A stretch of DNA of 64,000 nucleotides from Zanthoxylum bungeanum (GCA_019454045.1 SKCR01034797.1:1-64000); one strand, 5' to 3'. Positions 47,714 through 59,027 are shown, counted from the stretch's first letter. Translations and numbers: made by a program. Notes: generated from the sequence alone by a model not told the origin.

Positions 47714-47726
47714 GCTCCTGATACCA
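47714..47726 (-). promoter_or_regulatory. Gypsy primer-binding site
   Basis: Minus strand TGGTATCAGGAGC, 2 bp after the end of LTR1 (TCTCATCA). It resembles the initiator Met tRNA site TGGTATCAGAGC but with an inserted or changed base. Confidence 0.7.
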
Positions 47727-47728
47727 AC

Positions 47729-48396
47729 TGATGAGAACCTGCCTCGAACAAAGCCAGACAAACCCACAAAAGATTGTTATCCACACAACTCTTGTGAACC
47801 CCGCGGGAACAAAGCCTGTGAAACCCACAAAATATTGTTATGAGCGCCCAAGAAAGCACACCGAAGTTTGAAGATTAGAAACCCATGAAGAACAAAGCCT
47901 CACGAACCCCTAATTGCTTGAAACGCCACAAAGGACAGCAACCCCTTTGATAAGTTTTTGAAGAGAATCCACCCTTCCATGGTTAGCCATCACGGCCTCA
48001 CCCCCAATATGCCTGACGGCAATATTAATTTTTTTTGGTTAAAACATTCATGCATTTTATTAATGAAAAGCTTGTTTAAATAGTACAATGGAAACCATAA
48101 TTATAATATGTTAAAAAACCAGAAATAACCCTAGGTAATAATCCTTATTACAAATAAAATCTCGGGCCCCTAACATTTGGCCCACTCTAGAATAAACACC
48201 AATATTAAAACCTAGGGCCCCTAACATTTTGCACACTCTAAAATAAACACTATCATTAACCCCTCTATGAGGCCTTCACTTGTATATTTTCAACCCTTTC
48301 ATTGCCAAATAACTTGATGGATTACTAGGCTTCATCCTCGGATGCTTGGACCCATACTTCGAGGCTTGTTTTCTTGATGCTCCCTGTATCATATCA
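47729..48396 (-). repeat. Gypsy LTR1 (668 bp), minus orientation
   Basis: On the minus strand it starts TGATATGATACAGGGAGC and ends GGTTCTCATCA. An internal about 50-bp duplication (GTTAGGGGCCC followed by ATTTTATT-like text) is present. About 95% identical by eye to 48761-49428 in opposite orientation, same length. Confidence 0.9.
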
Positions 48397-48760
48397 TTGA
48401 GTTATGTTTCTGTTAATTTTTCTTGACTCTCCCTGTTAATTTTTTTCTTTTCTTTGAGTCCTGTCTCTGTTAATTTTTTTCTTTTATTTGTGTCATGTTT
48501 CTGTTAATTTTTTTTCTTTGAGTCCTGTTTTTGTTAATTTTTTTTCTTTTATTTTCTTTCTTTTTCTGTTGTCATCCTGCATGTGTTGTATTCAAAAATT
48601 TCAAAAAAAGAAGAAGAAAAAAACGTGGGCTGTGGAAAAAAAAAAACACAAATCCTGCGCCACAAAAAAAAAGAACAGAAAGACAAATCAGATAAAGTGT
48701 TTGGACATTACAGATTGACCTTAAAGATTCGAGGACGAATCTTCTTAAAGAAAGGGAGAA
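48397..48760 (+). mobile_element. 3' internal remnant of a second, plus-strand Gypsy
   Basis: Non-coding. Left half is a T-rich array of a unit like GAGTCCTGTTTCTGTTAATTT (about 30 bp, 4-5 loose copies, 48400-48560). Right end has AAGATTCGAGGACGAATCTT (48724-48743), the phrase usual just before the PPT of many plant Gypsy elements, and the PPT AAAGAAAGGGAGAA ending at 48760, next to LTR2. The body of this second element is absent. Confidence 0.75.
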
Positions 48761-49428
48761 TGATATGATACAGGGAGCATCAAGAAAATAAGCCTCGAAG
48801 TATGGGTCCAAGCATCCGAGGATGAAGCCTAATAATCTATCAAGTTATTTGGCAATGAAGGGGTTGAAAATATACAAGCGAAGGCCTCATAGAGGGGTTA
48901 ATGATAATGTTTATTTTAGAGTGGGCAAACTATTAGGGGCCCTAGGTTTTAATATTGGTGTTTATTCTAGAGTGGGCCAAATGTTAGAGGTCCAAGATTT
49001 TATTTGTAATAAGAATTATAACCTAGGGTTATTTCTAGTTTTTTAACATATTACAATTAGGGTTTCCATTGTACTATTTAAACAAGCTTTTCATTAATAA
49101 AATGCATGAATGTTTTAACCCAAAAAAATTAATATTACCGTCAGGCACATTGGTGGTGAGGCCGTGATGGCTAACCATGGAATGTTGGATTCTCTTTGAA
49201 AACTTATCAAAGGGGTTGATGTCCTTTGTGGTGTTTCAAGCAATTAGAGGTTCGTGAGGCTTTGTTCTTCACGGGTTTCTAATCTTCAAACTTTGTTGTG
49301 CTTTCATAGGCGCTAATAACAATCTTTTGTGGGTTTCACGGGCTTTGTTCCTGCGGGGTTCACAGGAGTTGTGTGGATAACAATCTATTATGGGTTTGTC
49401 TGGCTTTGCTCCAGGTAGGTTTTCATCA
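48761..49428 (+). repeat. Gypsy LTR2 (668 bp), plus orientation
   Basis: Starts TGATATGATACAGGGAGC right after the PPT and ends TTTTCATCA, after which the Copia gag frame resumes. It forms a 668-bp-arm inverted repeat with LTR1 with a 364-bp spacer. Confidence 0.9.
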
Positions 49429-50285
49429 CATTTGCTCGTATGCTTAATACAAATAAGTTTAAGGGCGCTGAGAATTTTACCGACTGGGATATGGATTTGA
49501 GGATTGTCCTCCGATCTGAGAAGCTGGGATACATATTGAAAGGTCCATTACCGCTTGCTATATCTGGATATGCATCTCCTAAAGAAGTTGAGACTTTTCG
49601 CAGATGGAAAGATGATGATTTAATAGTGAAATCATAAATACTTAGTTCTCTTTCTTCTGAACTTAAGAAGCAATACTTTGAGATGCACGATGCATATAGC
49701 ATGATGACACAACTTCGTGAATCGTTCATGAACTAGGAACAGGTCATGGTTCATAGAGTTGCAATGGAACTGTTCCATTTTAAACTTGAAGAGGGGCAGG
49801 TTGTGAGCCCAATGTGCTTCATTTGATCGATTTGATCGAGCAATTGAGATGCAATGACTTCCATCTCAATAAAACTCCGGGAAGTAGTTTCATACTCGGT
49901 TCGCTCCCGGCATCATATCGCCAGTTCGTCATGTACTTCAACATAAATAGGATTCACTGCTATTACCATCAGTTGCATAGGACGCTTCTCATAGCGGAGG
50001 AAGATTTAAAGAATGGAGTTATGACTCGCCTTCCGAAACCCACTTCACTTTCCGCTTCTTCCCAATCCAAGTCGAATGGAAAGAAGACAAAATAAAAGAA
50101 GAAGAAAGGTTTCAATGTTCCTCCGCATGCTAAGGTGGCGAAGCCTAAGAGAGCTTATGAAGATAAGTGCCACCATTGCCAAAAAGTCGGGCATTAGAAA
50201 AGAAACTGTCTGAAATATCTCGCACAAATAAGGAAGGAAATAGCATCGACAACAAATACTTTTATTTTTCCTATTATTGATATCT
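49429..50285 (+). pseudogene. Copia A gag, main part
   Basis: Frame 49440-49637 reads KFKGAENFTDWDMDLRIVLR, the usual Copia gag N-terminal domain, then a stop; further gag-like words (about 49640-50095, for example DLIEQLRCNDFHLNK) lie in shifted frames. The nucleocapsid knuckle at 50168-50209 is CHHCQKVGH, stop, KRNC: the CCHC spacing is kept but one codon has become TAG. Gag would package the element RNA; this copy cannot. Confidence 0.8.
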
Positions 50286-50302
50286 CATTAGCTTGTGAAA
50301 CT

Positions 50303-50545
50303 ATGAAAACTAATTGGATTTTAGATTCTGCTTGTCCTATTCACATTTGCAATACATTGCAGGTGCTGATGGAAAGTAGACGGCTAAAATTTGTGGAGAT
50401 GCAGTTACGATTCGGGAGTGTCGACTCTCTGGATACGGTTGTAGTGGGTATATGCGAGATTCTCTTACCCAGCGGGAGACTTTTGTTAAATGACTGCTAT
50501 TTTGTGCCAGGATGTGTGGTGAATATTATGTCTATTTTATATTAG
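50303..50545 (+). pseudogene. Copia A protease
   Basis: 80-codon frame with NWILDSACPIHICN, the aspartic protease active-site region. The catalytic triplet, normally D-S/T-G, here reads D-S-A. The end GCVVNIMSILY matches the conserved protease C-terminal region but stops early. Directly follows the gag knuckle. Confidence 0.8.
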
Positions 50546-50585
50546 ATACTGAAGGATATAATGTAAATTTTAATAAAATCACTCT

Positions 50586-51658
50586 TTGTATTTATATGAT
50601 AGAAATAATATTCAGATCCTTTATTGTCCAAACAAACATGGTCACTACATATTGCGTACCTCACAATATATCTTTAATACTGGAATTAGTAAACGTAAAC
50701 AATCTTATATAAATAATAGTGAACTGTTGCACATGAGGTTGGGTCATATAGGCCTGAAACGCCTAACCCAATTGGTTAAGAATGGTTTGATACATGATCT
50801 CACCATTGAACCTTATCCAACTTGTGAATCTTGTATTCGGGGTAAAATGACCAAAGCCCCATTTTCGGGTGTTGGACACCGAGCCACTGACTTATTGGAA
50901 CTCGTACATTCTGATGTATATGGTCATATGAGTCAGTCTGTGCACAATGGTTTTTCATACTTCATCACCTTTACCGATGATTTGTCATGGTACGGTTATG
51001 TTTATTTGATGAAACATAAGTCGGAAACTTTTGAAAAGTTCAAAGAATTCTGAAATGAAGTAGAAAAATAGACTGGTCAATATATTAAATACCTTCGATC
51101 TGTTCGAGGCGTTGAATATATGATTGGAGAGTTCACTGATTATTTAAAAGAGAATGTGATTCTCGCTCTATATACTCTTTCGGGTACTCCGCAGCACAAT
51201 GAAGTGTCAGATAGGAGAATCAAACTTTATTTGATATGGTCTGATCGATGTTGAGTTATATAGATTTGCCCTATTACTTATGGGGTTATGCTCTTTTAAC
51301 TGCCGCTCATCTCCTGAATAAGATTCCTTCCAAAGTTGATTTTACTACTCCGTATGAGATATGTACCAGTAGGAAACTGAAGCTTAGTTATGTTAAGATT
51401 TGGGGGTGTCCTGCATACGTCATGATGGCTCAACAGAATAAGCTTTTACCTCGAGGGCAGAAGTTTAGGTTTGTTGGATATCCTTCAAATATGAAAGGAT
51501 ATTTGTTCTATGATACCGAGCATCAAAATATGTTTGTAGCTCGCTTCACAAAATTTCTAGAAATAGAATTTTTGTCTGAAGGTGGTGATCATAGACAGGT
51601 TGAACTTGATGAAGTACAACCTGGAACCAACGGAGGAACCTTAAGTTCAAGAAGATGA
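50586..51658 (+). pseudogene. Copia A integrase
   Basis: GAG-pre-integrase zinc region LLHMRLGHIGLKRL...CESCIRGK, then the core. First catalytic Asp is present (LVHSDVYG). The second, normally in R-S-D-x-G-x-E, reads RSVRGVEY (Asp lost), and the Glu of the V-S-E-R-R block is Asp (VSDRRI). Stops at about 51051 and 51069. The C-terminal part (51248-51658) has LTAAHLLNKIPSK, WGCPAYV and the FVGYPSNMKGYLFYD motif. DNA strand transfer would be impossible. Confidence 0.85.
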
Positions 51659-51692
51659 AGAACCTTTAACACATACACTCCGTAGGTCACAA

Positions 51693-52794
51693 ATGGTATC
51701 TAGACCTCTTGAACCCTTGTATTTAATACAAGAAAATGGTCTTGATGTTCTCTTAGTTGAGGAGACTGATCCTTTTACCTATAGAGAATCGATATTGGAC
51801 ATCGACTTCATGAAGTGGCAAGACGCCATGAAATCCGATATGGACTCAATGTATGAGAATCAAGTTTGGAACTTGGTTTCTCTTCCCGAAGGAATTGTTC
51901 CTATCAGTTGTAAATAGATTTACAAAAGGAAGTGAGGGCCCGATGGAAAGGTTGAAACATTTTAGGCCCGACTGGTAGCTAAAGGTTACTCACAGCGATC
52001 TAGTGTTGACTACGATGAAACCTTTTCGCCAGTTGCAATGCTAAAGTCTATAAGGATTTTGTTGTCAATTGTAGTTTATCATGATTACGAGATTTGGCAA
52101 ATGGATGTCAAAACATCTTTTCTAAATGGATTTCTTGATGAAGAAATCTATATGGAACAGTCGGAGGGTTTTGCATCCAGCGAGAACTCGAGCATAGTAT
52201 GCAAGCTGAAGAAGTCCATTTATGGACTTAAATAGGCTTCACGAAGATGAAACCTTTGATTCAACAAGATAATCAAATTGTCTGGTTTTCTCAAGAATTC
52301 GGAAGAATCTTGTGTGTATAAGAATACCAGTGTGAGTATGGTGGTATTTTTAATTCTCTATTTTGGCGACATCCTTATCATTGGGAATGATATTGGGATG
52401 ATGCAAGGCGTCAAAGCTTACCTCTGTAAGAATTTTTTCATGAAGGACCTGGGTGAAGTTTCTTATGTCTTAGGCATAAAACTCTATAGAGATAGAGAAA
52501 TGAAGCTTATTGGGTTATCCCAATCAACGTACATAGATAAGATCTTAGAACGGTATAATTTGGGTAACTGTAAGACAGCAAACATAAAGTTCGGACATGG
52601 CTTATATCTTTCGAAGCAGATGTGTCCACAAACAGAAGATGAGAAGATTAGAATGTCTAATCAGCCTTATGCTTCATGTTTGGGCAGCATCATGTATGTC
52701 ATGTTATGTATTAGGCCTGATATCAGCTTCGCTGTCAGTGTGACCAGCAGGTATCAGTCCAATCCAGGAAATGACCATTGGATGGCCATTAAAC
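51693..52794 (+). pseudogene. Copia A reverse transcriptase, cut by a solo LTR
   Basis: Recognisable Copia RT: WQDAMKSDMDSMYENQVWNL, ARLVAKGYSQRSSVDYDETF, then QMDVKTSFLNGFLDEEIYME, KKSIYGLK, and the later motifs KDLGEVSYVLGIKL and GSIMYVMLCIRPDISFAV. The catalytic YxDD box at 52359-52370 reads YFGD, so one Asp is lost; stops at 51915, 51934 and 52233. Coding stops at 52794 where a 2.6-kb LTR sits and continues at 55417 (ATGGCCATTAAA joined to CATATCCTC). Confidence 0.9.
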
Positions 52795-55411
52795 TGTTGG
52801 GGTTGGTGCTCAGAGCGCCAATCCGGACCGTATTTATGTCTGATTCATGAATACGAACATCCCCTTATTCCATAATATTACTTATTTATGGTTGCACCTC
52901 TTGTTCTTATATACGTATTCGATCTGATTACGATTAGATTGAAACGAAATGTGGTTTAGTGATATGTATATATTAGACAAAGGCCCGATAATATATAATG
53001 CAGTACACAGTTACAAAGTTAGTTTGTAATTGACATTGGGAAGTGTCACTGTTATATATATATTATCAAACATAGTTCCTGGTCAAGATTCACTAACACG
53101 GGGTCGGTTAGTCAAATCTGTTAAGACCAGTACATGTCGTATATCGAGACTTGGTCCGATGGTTTATCCCAGTGAACCATGAGTCTGGGGAGACTCGTAT
53201 AGACATGTAGGTGTTTATAGTGTATAAACACTGAACGGCTCACCAAAGATTCTTAATGGATGGTACTCCAACGTCAATAAGAATCTTCTCGGGTTGAGTA
53301 GCATAGTGGTCATTCGACTTGAGACACCACTGTAGATGTATGAGACATCCTCCACACTTAGATGGCAGTCACATCACCGATCTATTTAGATCAGACCTCC
53401 GCATGTTCGTTGGGTGTGGATCGATCCTCAGGATATCCTGTGTGTGTCAAGATAGGATCCGTCAGTTCTGTGTACAGAGCATAGGTAGTCCATATATATT
53501 TAGCAGTCTGTTAAATCTGTGGCCACAGTATACATCGGAAGTAAGTTCCGAGTGTTATTTAAAGATTGCTAATAGATACGTCGATGAGATAATACCTATA
53601 GAGATTTGACGTTTACATCTATATCTCTGGGATTATCCGGATACCTGTGACGGAGGGATTATACGTATGCAATGACCTCGACCTGTATGATTCAGCTAGT
53701 TTATCCGTGATCGTCATAATCTACGGGTGGATAGATTATGGACATGAAATTGGATTTCGTGACGGATATACCTGAATCTAGAGAGTCTCAATAATGAAAC
53801 ATACTCGTAGAGCACTAGAGCAACATTTATGAATAATGATGATTATTTATAAATCATTTAAACGTTAAACGAAAAATACATGCGAACGGGCCGAACCGTC
53901 ATTTCCTAATTAATGTGTATTTTTATTTAATATATGATATTATTAAATACACATTAATAAATAGTCAAATAAAGGTATTTGACATATATCATCAATATAT
54001 GTATTTGAGATATTTAAAGTAAATATAATACATATATTTGATATATTTGTATTTAATTAATTATTTAATTGTTAAATGATTAATATAATTAAAATATAAA
54101 TATATCACCAAATGATAAAGTTAGGAAATGATTATAAGTGTAAATGTTTGACTTTACATTAAAGGAAAATGTTGTCAAATTGATTTTGACTTCTTAAGAT
54201 ATTTGTTCAAAATTGTTTGAAAATGAAAATATCTTTTTCCTTTATTTTTCATTAAATTCGGCCATAACACTTAAATATAAGAGTTATATTTTTCTTAGTT
54301 GCATTTGTTGACTTAATTAAATATCTAATAAAGTGTTATTTGGATATTTATGCAAGTTGACCAAATGTAAAGTGAAATGAAATTGAAATTGCAAAAACTT
54401 GTATTTGGCTAGGTAATTTCGGCCAAGGCAAATGTTGTCTAAGTATATATTGTTTTTCATTTCATTTCATTCATAACCTAATACACTTTAACCAAAAACT
54501 CCATTAAAGGAAGGCAAAGAATGCTAGAGAGAAAAGAAAGAAAAATCAAGAAAATCTTGGAAAATAGTAAGTATTTCCAACCTTCCATTAGAGAGTAATT
54601 TGTTCCTCTTGTTGTGGGCAACATCTTGTGATGTTCTTGAGTTTTTCTATTCTTTATTCTTTGTGTTTTTGATGGATAAAAGTTTGGTGAAAGTGTTGAG
54701 CATGTATAATGGAGAAAGCTTGTGACTAGTGTAGTTATAAGTATTCTTTTATGGTTTTGGAAACCTTGTTGCTAATCTAGAGTTGTTGACCCACTCTTAG
54801 ATGAACTAGATTTGATCTTGAGTTGTTTCATTGTGTTGAGACTTTGATTGGATGGAAGAAACATGATTAAAGTAATTGATTTAACCAATTTGGTCTAATT
54901 TGTCCAATTTGATGAAATTGAAAAATTAGGGTTCATGACCAATTCCAAATTTGGGGATTTTCATATATGTTGTGTATTTGTGTGTGTATATGATGCATAT
55001 AAAGTTTCATGTTCATTGGATTACATCTTGATGTGTTTTGATGCATGAAATGACACAGTGCACAAAATGGCACTAATGTAGTGCATTCGGCCTTGATGAA
55101 GAAATTTGGGGATTTTTGGTGCTTTGGTGTTTTGATGTTTTGAACATGCTAAGTTCATCTTAGAAATGATTTAGAATCATTCAAAATTGATTCGATCAAT
55201 TTCGGACTAAAATGGACAAAATACCAATATAAGGGTAATTTGGTAAATTCACTTAAATATGATTTATTTGAATTTTATTTCATAATTTGATTATTGGATA
55301 ATTAAATAAATATGTTTATTTAATTAATCCGAGAAAAAGTTTTGAAATCAGAAAATACGATTTTCCACCGCTTCCGCTGCGTTACCGGATATTCCCCCTA
55401 AAACCCCTACA
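52795..55411 (+). mobile_element. Solo LTR of Copia family A (2617 bp) inside the Copia A pol
   Basis: TGTTGGGGTTGGTGCTC start and CCCCTACA end, flanked by a perfect 5-bp target duplication TAAAC (52790-52794 and 55412-55416). It is the same LTR family as the host element (3' LTR 55984-58359) but longer by about 240 bp. A full copy inserted and was later reduced to one LTR by recombination. It contains GTAAGT at 54567-54572 and an AATGATT-TAG-AATCATT hairpin (55165-55181). Confidence 0.93.
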
Positions 55412-55965
55412 TAAACATATCCTCAAGTATCTTAAATGTATTAAGGATAAGTTTATAATTTATGGAGGAAACAAACTGCAAGTTAATGGTTATACGGATT
55501 CCGATTTCCAATCGGATCCTGATGATAGAAAGTCTACATCAGGATTCGTGTTTACCCTTAATGGAGGTGTAGTTTGTTGGAAGAGTTCTAAATAGGGGTC
55601 GACAGCTGATTCCACCACAGAGGCAGAATATATTGCAGCTTCTGAAGCTGAAAAGATAGATGTATGGGTTATGAACTTTATCACAGAATTGGGAGTAGTC
55701 TCAAGTATCGAGAATCCAATTTCGTTATACTGTGATAATACTGGAGCTATTGCGCAAGCAAAAGAACCAATGGGGTATCATAAGTCGAAGCATATGGAAA
55801 TAAAGTACCACATCATTCGAGAGATTGTGTCGCGAGGGGAAATTGTCGTGTGCAAGGTACCGAGTGAAGATAATGTAGCATACCCACTTACCAAGGCCAT
55901 TCCTCCGAAGTTATTTCATAAACATGTGGAGTCGATGGGTATTAAATACAATCGATATTGTCACT
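55412..55965 (+). pseudogene. Copia A RNase H
   Basis: HILKYLKCIKD, then VNGYTDSDFQSDPDDRKSTS and GFVFTLNGGVVCWKSSK, a TAG, STADSTTEAEYIAASEA, later LYCDNTGAIAQAKEPMGYHK and HIIREIVSRGEIVVCKVPS up to a TAG at 55963-55965. These are the standard Copia RNase H blocks, with catalytic D (TDSD), E (EAEY) and D (CDNT) still present. The stop after WKSSK is the main lesion; the domain is otherwise better kept than integrase or RT. Confidence 0.9.
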
Positions 55966-55983
55966 AGAGCAAGTGGGAGATTT
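55966..55983 (+). promoter_or_regulatory. Copia A polypurine tract
   Basis: GAGCAAGTGGGAGATTT lies directly before the 3' LTR start TGTTAGGG; plus-strand priming site. Confidence 0.85.
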
Positions 55984-56738
55984 TGTTAGGGTTGGTGCTC
56001 TGAGCGCCAATTTTATTATGTATTTCCTTGTAAATACTAATGTAACATTTTAATATGAATAAAATAAATAGTTTCTATTGTATAATATTCTCTTTTATAT
56101 GTTAAAGACGTAACATGCCTTAGAATGATTAGTTATGATACTATTGCAAAAGCGTCGCAACTGACATTGAGTTGTATCATGACGTTGTTATTCTTAGATA
56201 GTTACTGGTCAAGGTTTACACTGCTTGGTCAGTAAAGTAAACCCATATAGACTGGTACATGTCGTATATTGGAATCTTAGATTCTGATGGTTTCTTAATG
56301 AACCATGAGTCTTGGAGACTCGTATAGACGTGTAGGTGTTTATAGCGGATAGATACTGAACGACTCACTGAAGATTCTTAATGGATGGTACACCAACGTC
56401 AATAATAATCTTCTCAGGTTGAGTGAGCATAGTAATTCTTTGACTTGAGATACCACTGTGGATATATGAATTATCTTCCACACTTAGATGGCAGTTACGT
56501 CACTGATCTATTCAAATCAGACCTCCGCCTGTTCGTTGGGTGTGGACTGATGATCAGGATATCCTGTGTGTACCAAGAAAGGATCCGCCAGTTCTGTGTA
56601 CAGAGCATAGATATTCAATATGGAATTAGCAATTTGTTAAATCCATGGGCCCATAGTCCACTGTAGAAATCAGTTCTAAGTGTTATTAAGGGATTGCTAA
56701 TAGAAACGTCGTCGTGATTATATCTATAGAGATTTGAC

Positions 56739-56778
<40 letters not shown>

Positions 56779-58359
56779 AATAATCCGGATAATTGTGACT
56801 GATGGATTATACGTATGTTGTGACCTCGACCTGTATGGTTTGGAGAGTTTATACGTGTTTGTTATAATTTACGAGTGGGTAGATTATGGACACAAAATTG
56901 GATTTCGTGACGGATATGTCTGAACCTAGAGAGTCTCGCTAATGGAATATACTTGTAGAGCACTAGGGCAACTTTTTTGAATATTACTGATTATTTATAA
57001 CTCGTTCAACGGTTAAACGAAAAATACATGCGAAAGGGACCTAATGGTCATTTCCTAATTAATGTTTATTTGTATTTGATATTTGATATTATTAAATACA
57101 CATTAATTAATTGTCAAATTATGATATTTGACATATATCATTAATATATGTATTTGAGATATTTAATGTAAATATAATACATATATTTAAGATATTTATA
57201 TTTAATTATTTAATTATTTAATTGTTAAATAATTAAATTGATTAAAAACTAAATATCTTGATATTACTGGAAACACTTGTAGTTTTACTTTATATAAGAT
57301 AAGTGTTATCTTTAATTGAGTAAAACTTGTACCAATAGAAATGGAACAAAAATAAAATACCTGTTATTTATATTTTTGTGATAATTCGGCCAAGTGAAAA
57401 TGTTTTAACAAAATTTTTTTGTTTTTACTTTTCAATACACAACAACAAGTTACAAAATAAATTACAAAGTAAGGTCGAGAGAAAACAAGAAGAACAAAGG
57501 AAATTCATCAAGCAAATTCTTGGATTTTGTAAGTAATTTCCAACTTTCTTCAACTAGGAAATTGTTTCCATGTAACTAGGCTTCAATTTGTGATGCTTAT
57601 AGTTTTCTCTACTCTTAAAGTATGTAATTTAAATGGTTGTGAACTTGTTTGAAAGATGAACATGTATGTTAACAAAGCTTGCATGAAATTAGTTCATTAG
57701 CATTCTTTAAACCATTTGATGGTGATGTTATCATTCTAGAGTTTCTTAGCCACTCATAGATGACCTAAAATTGTTCTTGAGTTGTTTTATGATGGTGAGA
57801 CTTGTTTGGTGTGGTAAGGATTGGATTAAAGTATTGAGTTTGTTTAATTTGGTTTAATTTGTCAATTTATGGAAATTGTAAAATTAGGGTTCGTAACCCT
57901 TACCAAATTTGGGTCTTTACATATATGTGATGTAATTTGATGTATATTAAATTTGGGATTGATTGGATTTGATCTTGACATATTTTGAACTAAAAAGTAC
58001 CAAATTGCAAATCTTGGAAATTACTGGGGCTGTTCGGTAATTTCAGAAAATTGTGAATTTTTGTTGCAATTTGTATTTTCATGTATTAGACATGTATAAA
58101 TCATTTTAGGATTGATTTGGAATCAATTAAATATTTTTTTGACAATTTAATGACCAAAATGATCAAATTGTAAAGTTTGGGGGTTAATCGAGAATTAAAA
58201 GAAATTTGATTTCTTGGGTTAAAATTTCAGATTTTAAGTATTGGGTAATTAAATAAATAAGTTTATTTAATTGATCCAAGAAAAATTTTTGAAATCGGAA
58301 AATTGTGATTTTCCACGCTCCGATGCGCTAACCCTGTAATTCCCTATAAAACCCCTACA
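55984..58359 (+). repeat. Copia A 3' LTR (2376 bp)
   Basis: TGTTAGGGTTGGTGCTCTG start and ACCCCTACA end. Contains a TA microsatellite at about 56742-56776, GTAAGT at 57529-57534, and ATTGATT-TGG-AATCAAT at 58111-58127. Followed directly by GATCT and then the Gypsy RT frame. Confidence 0.92.
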
Positions 58360-59027
58360 GATCTGATCTGGGTTGACTTCAATCCCTCGTCGGGTGACCA
58401 AGTAGCTAAGGAATTTGCCCGAAGCGACACCGAAGGTGCATTTTATAGGGTTCAGCTTCATGTCGTACTTCCTCATAATGTTAAATGTATGCCTCAAGTG
58501 CTCGAGATGTGCTCGGCTTTAGATAATTTCACCAACATATCGTCTATGTAGACTTCCATGGTCTTCCCAAAATGTTAGGAGAACATCTTGTTTATAATTT
58601 GCTGGTAGGTGGCTCCATCATTTTTTAGCCTGAATGGCATCACATTGTAGCAATAAATACCTCTGTTGGTGACGAAAGTTGTCTTCTCTTGGTCATTTGG
58701 GTGAATGAGGATTTGATTGTAGCCTGAATAAGCGTCCATGAAGCTCAACAACTCATGCTCAGTTGTAGTATCGACAATTGAATCTATATGAGGCAGAAGG
58801 AATGAGTCTTTTGGACATGCCTTGTTCAAATATGTGAAATCGATGCATACTCGCCAATTTCCATTTTTCTTTCGAAAAATCACGAAATTCGCAAGCCACT
58901 TGAGATATTGGACTTCTTTGATGGCTCCGTTTTGTATGAGTTTATGAACCTCATCATCTATGATTTGGTTTCTCTCTTGAACAAAATTTCTTCTCTTTTG
59001 TCTTATCGGGTGGTAGTCTGGGTCCAC
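58360..59027 (-). pseudogene. Tat-lineage Gypsy reverse transcriptase, cut by the Copia
   Basis: Minus frame 59027-58575: RQKRRNFVQERNQIIDDEV, RVCIDFTYLNKACPKDSF, LLSFMDAYSGYNQILIH, then NVMPFRLKNDGATYQQIINK. The catalytic box YIDD is intact (58539-58550) in the next frame, followed by KCTFGVASGKFLSYLVTRRG and IEVNPDQI, where the Copia LTR begins (58359/58360). The MPFG motif has Arg for Gly. The words are characteristic of the plant Tat group (Retand/Ogre type). RNase H and integrase would lie left of the Copia and are not in the window. Confidence 0.9.

Larger units (their letters stand above)
33449..49428 (-). mobile_element. Composite Ty3/Gypsy block inside the Copia gag
   Basis: Minus-strand Gypsy order from right to left: LTR1 (48396-47729), PBS, gag, protease, RT, then a five-fold tandem array of RT-RNase H-integrase, integrase C-terminus and a left LTR (33966-33449). 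To the right of LTR1 are a 364-bp remnant and a third LTR in the opposite (plus) orientation. The left LTR and LTR1 share only scattered similarity, and no perfect 5-bp duplication flanks the block (TTTTA against CATTT), so this is not one clean insertion. The pol order, with integrase after RT, shows Gypsy. The lineage is not certain. Confidence 0.85.
31396..58359 (+). mobile_element. Copia element, family A, non-functional, split by two later insertions
   Basis: Order on the plus strand: truncated 5' LTR (31396-32659), PBS (32663-32674), leader, gag start (33419-33448), [Gypsy block 33449-49428], rest of gag, protease, integrase, RT (to 52794), [solo LTR 52795-55411], RNase H (55412-55965), PPT, 3' LTR (55984-58359). 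The order protease-integrase-RT-RNase H defines Ty1/Copia. All domains carry stops or lost catalytic residues. The 3' end interrupts the RT gene of the Gypsy at 58360, so the Copia inserted into that element; the matching left half of the Gypsy is not at the other border, because the 5' LTR is cut at 31396. Confidence 0.9.

Noticed and set aside
47432..47859. Two overlapping hydrophobic frames of 111 and 132 codons
   Set aside because: They lie in the Gypsy leader/LTR and overlap each other; no domain and low-complexity composition.
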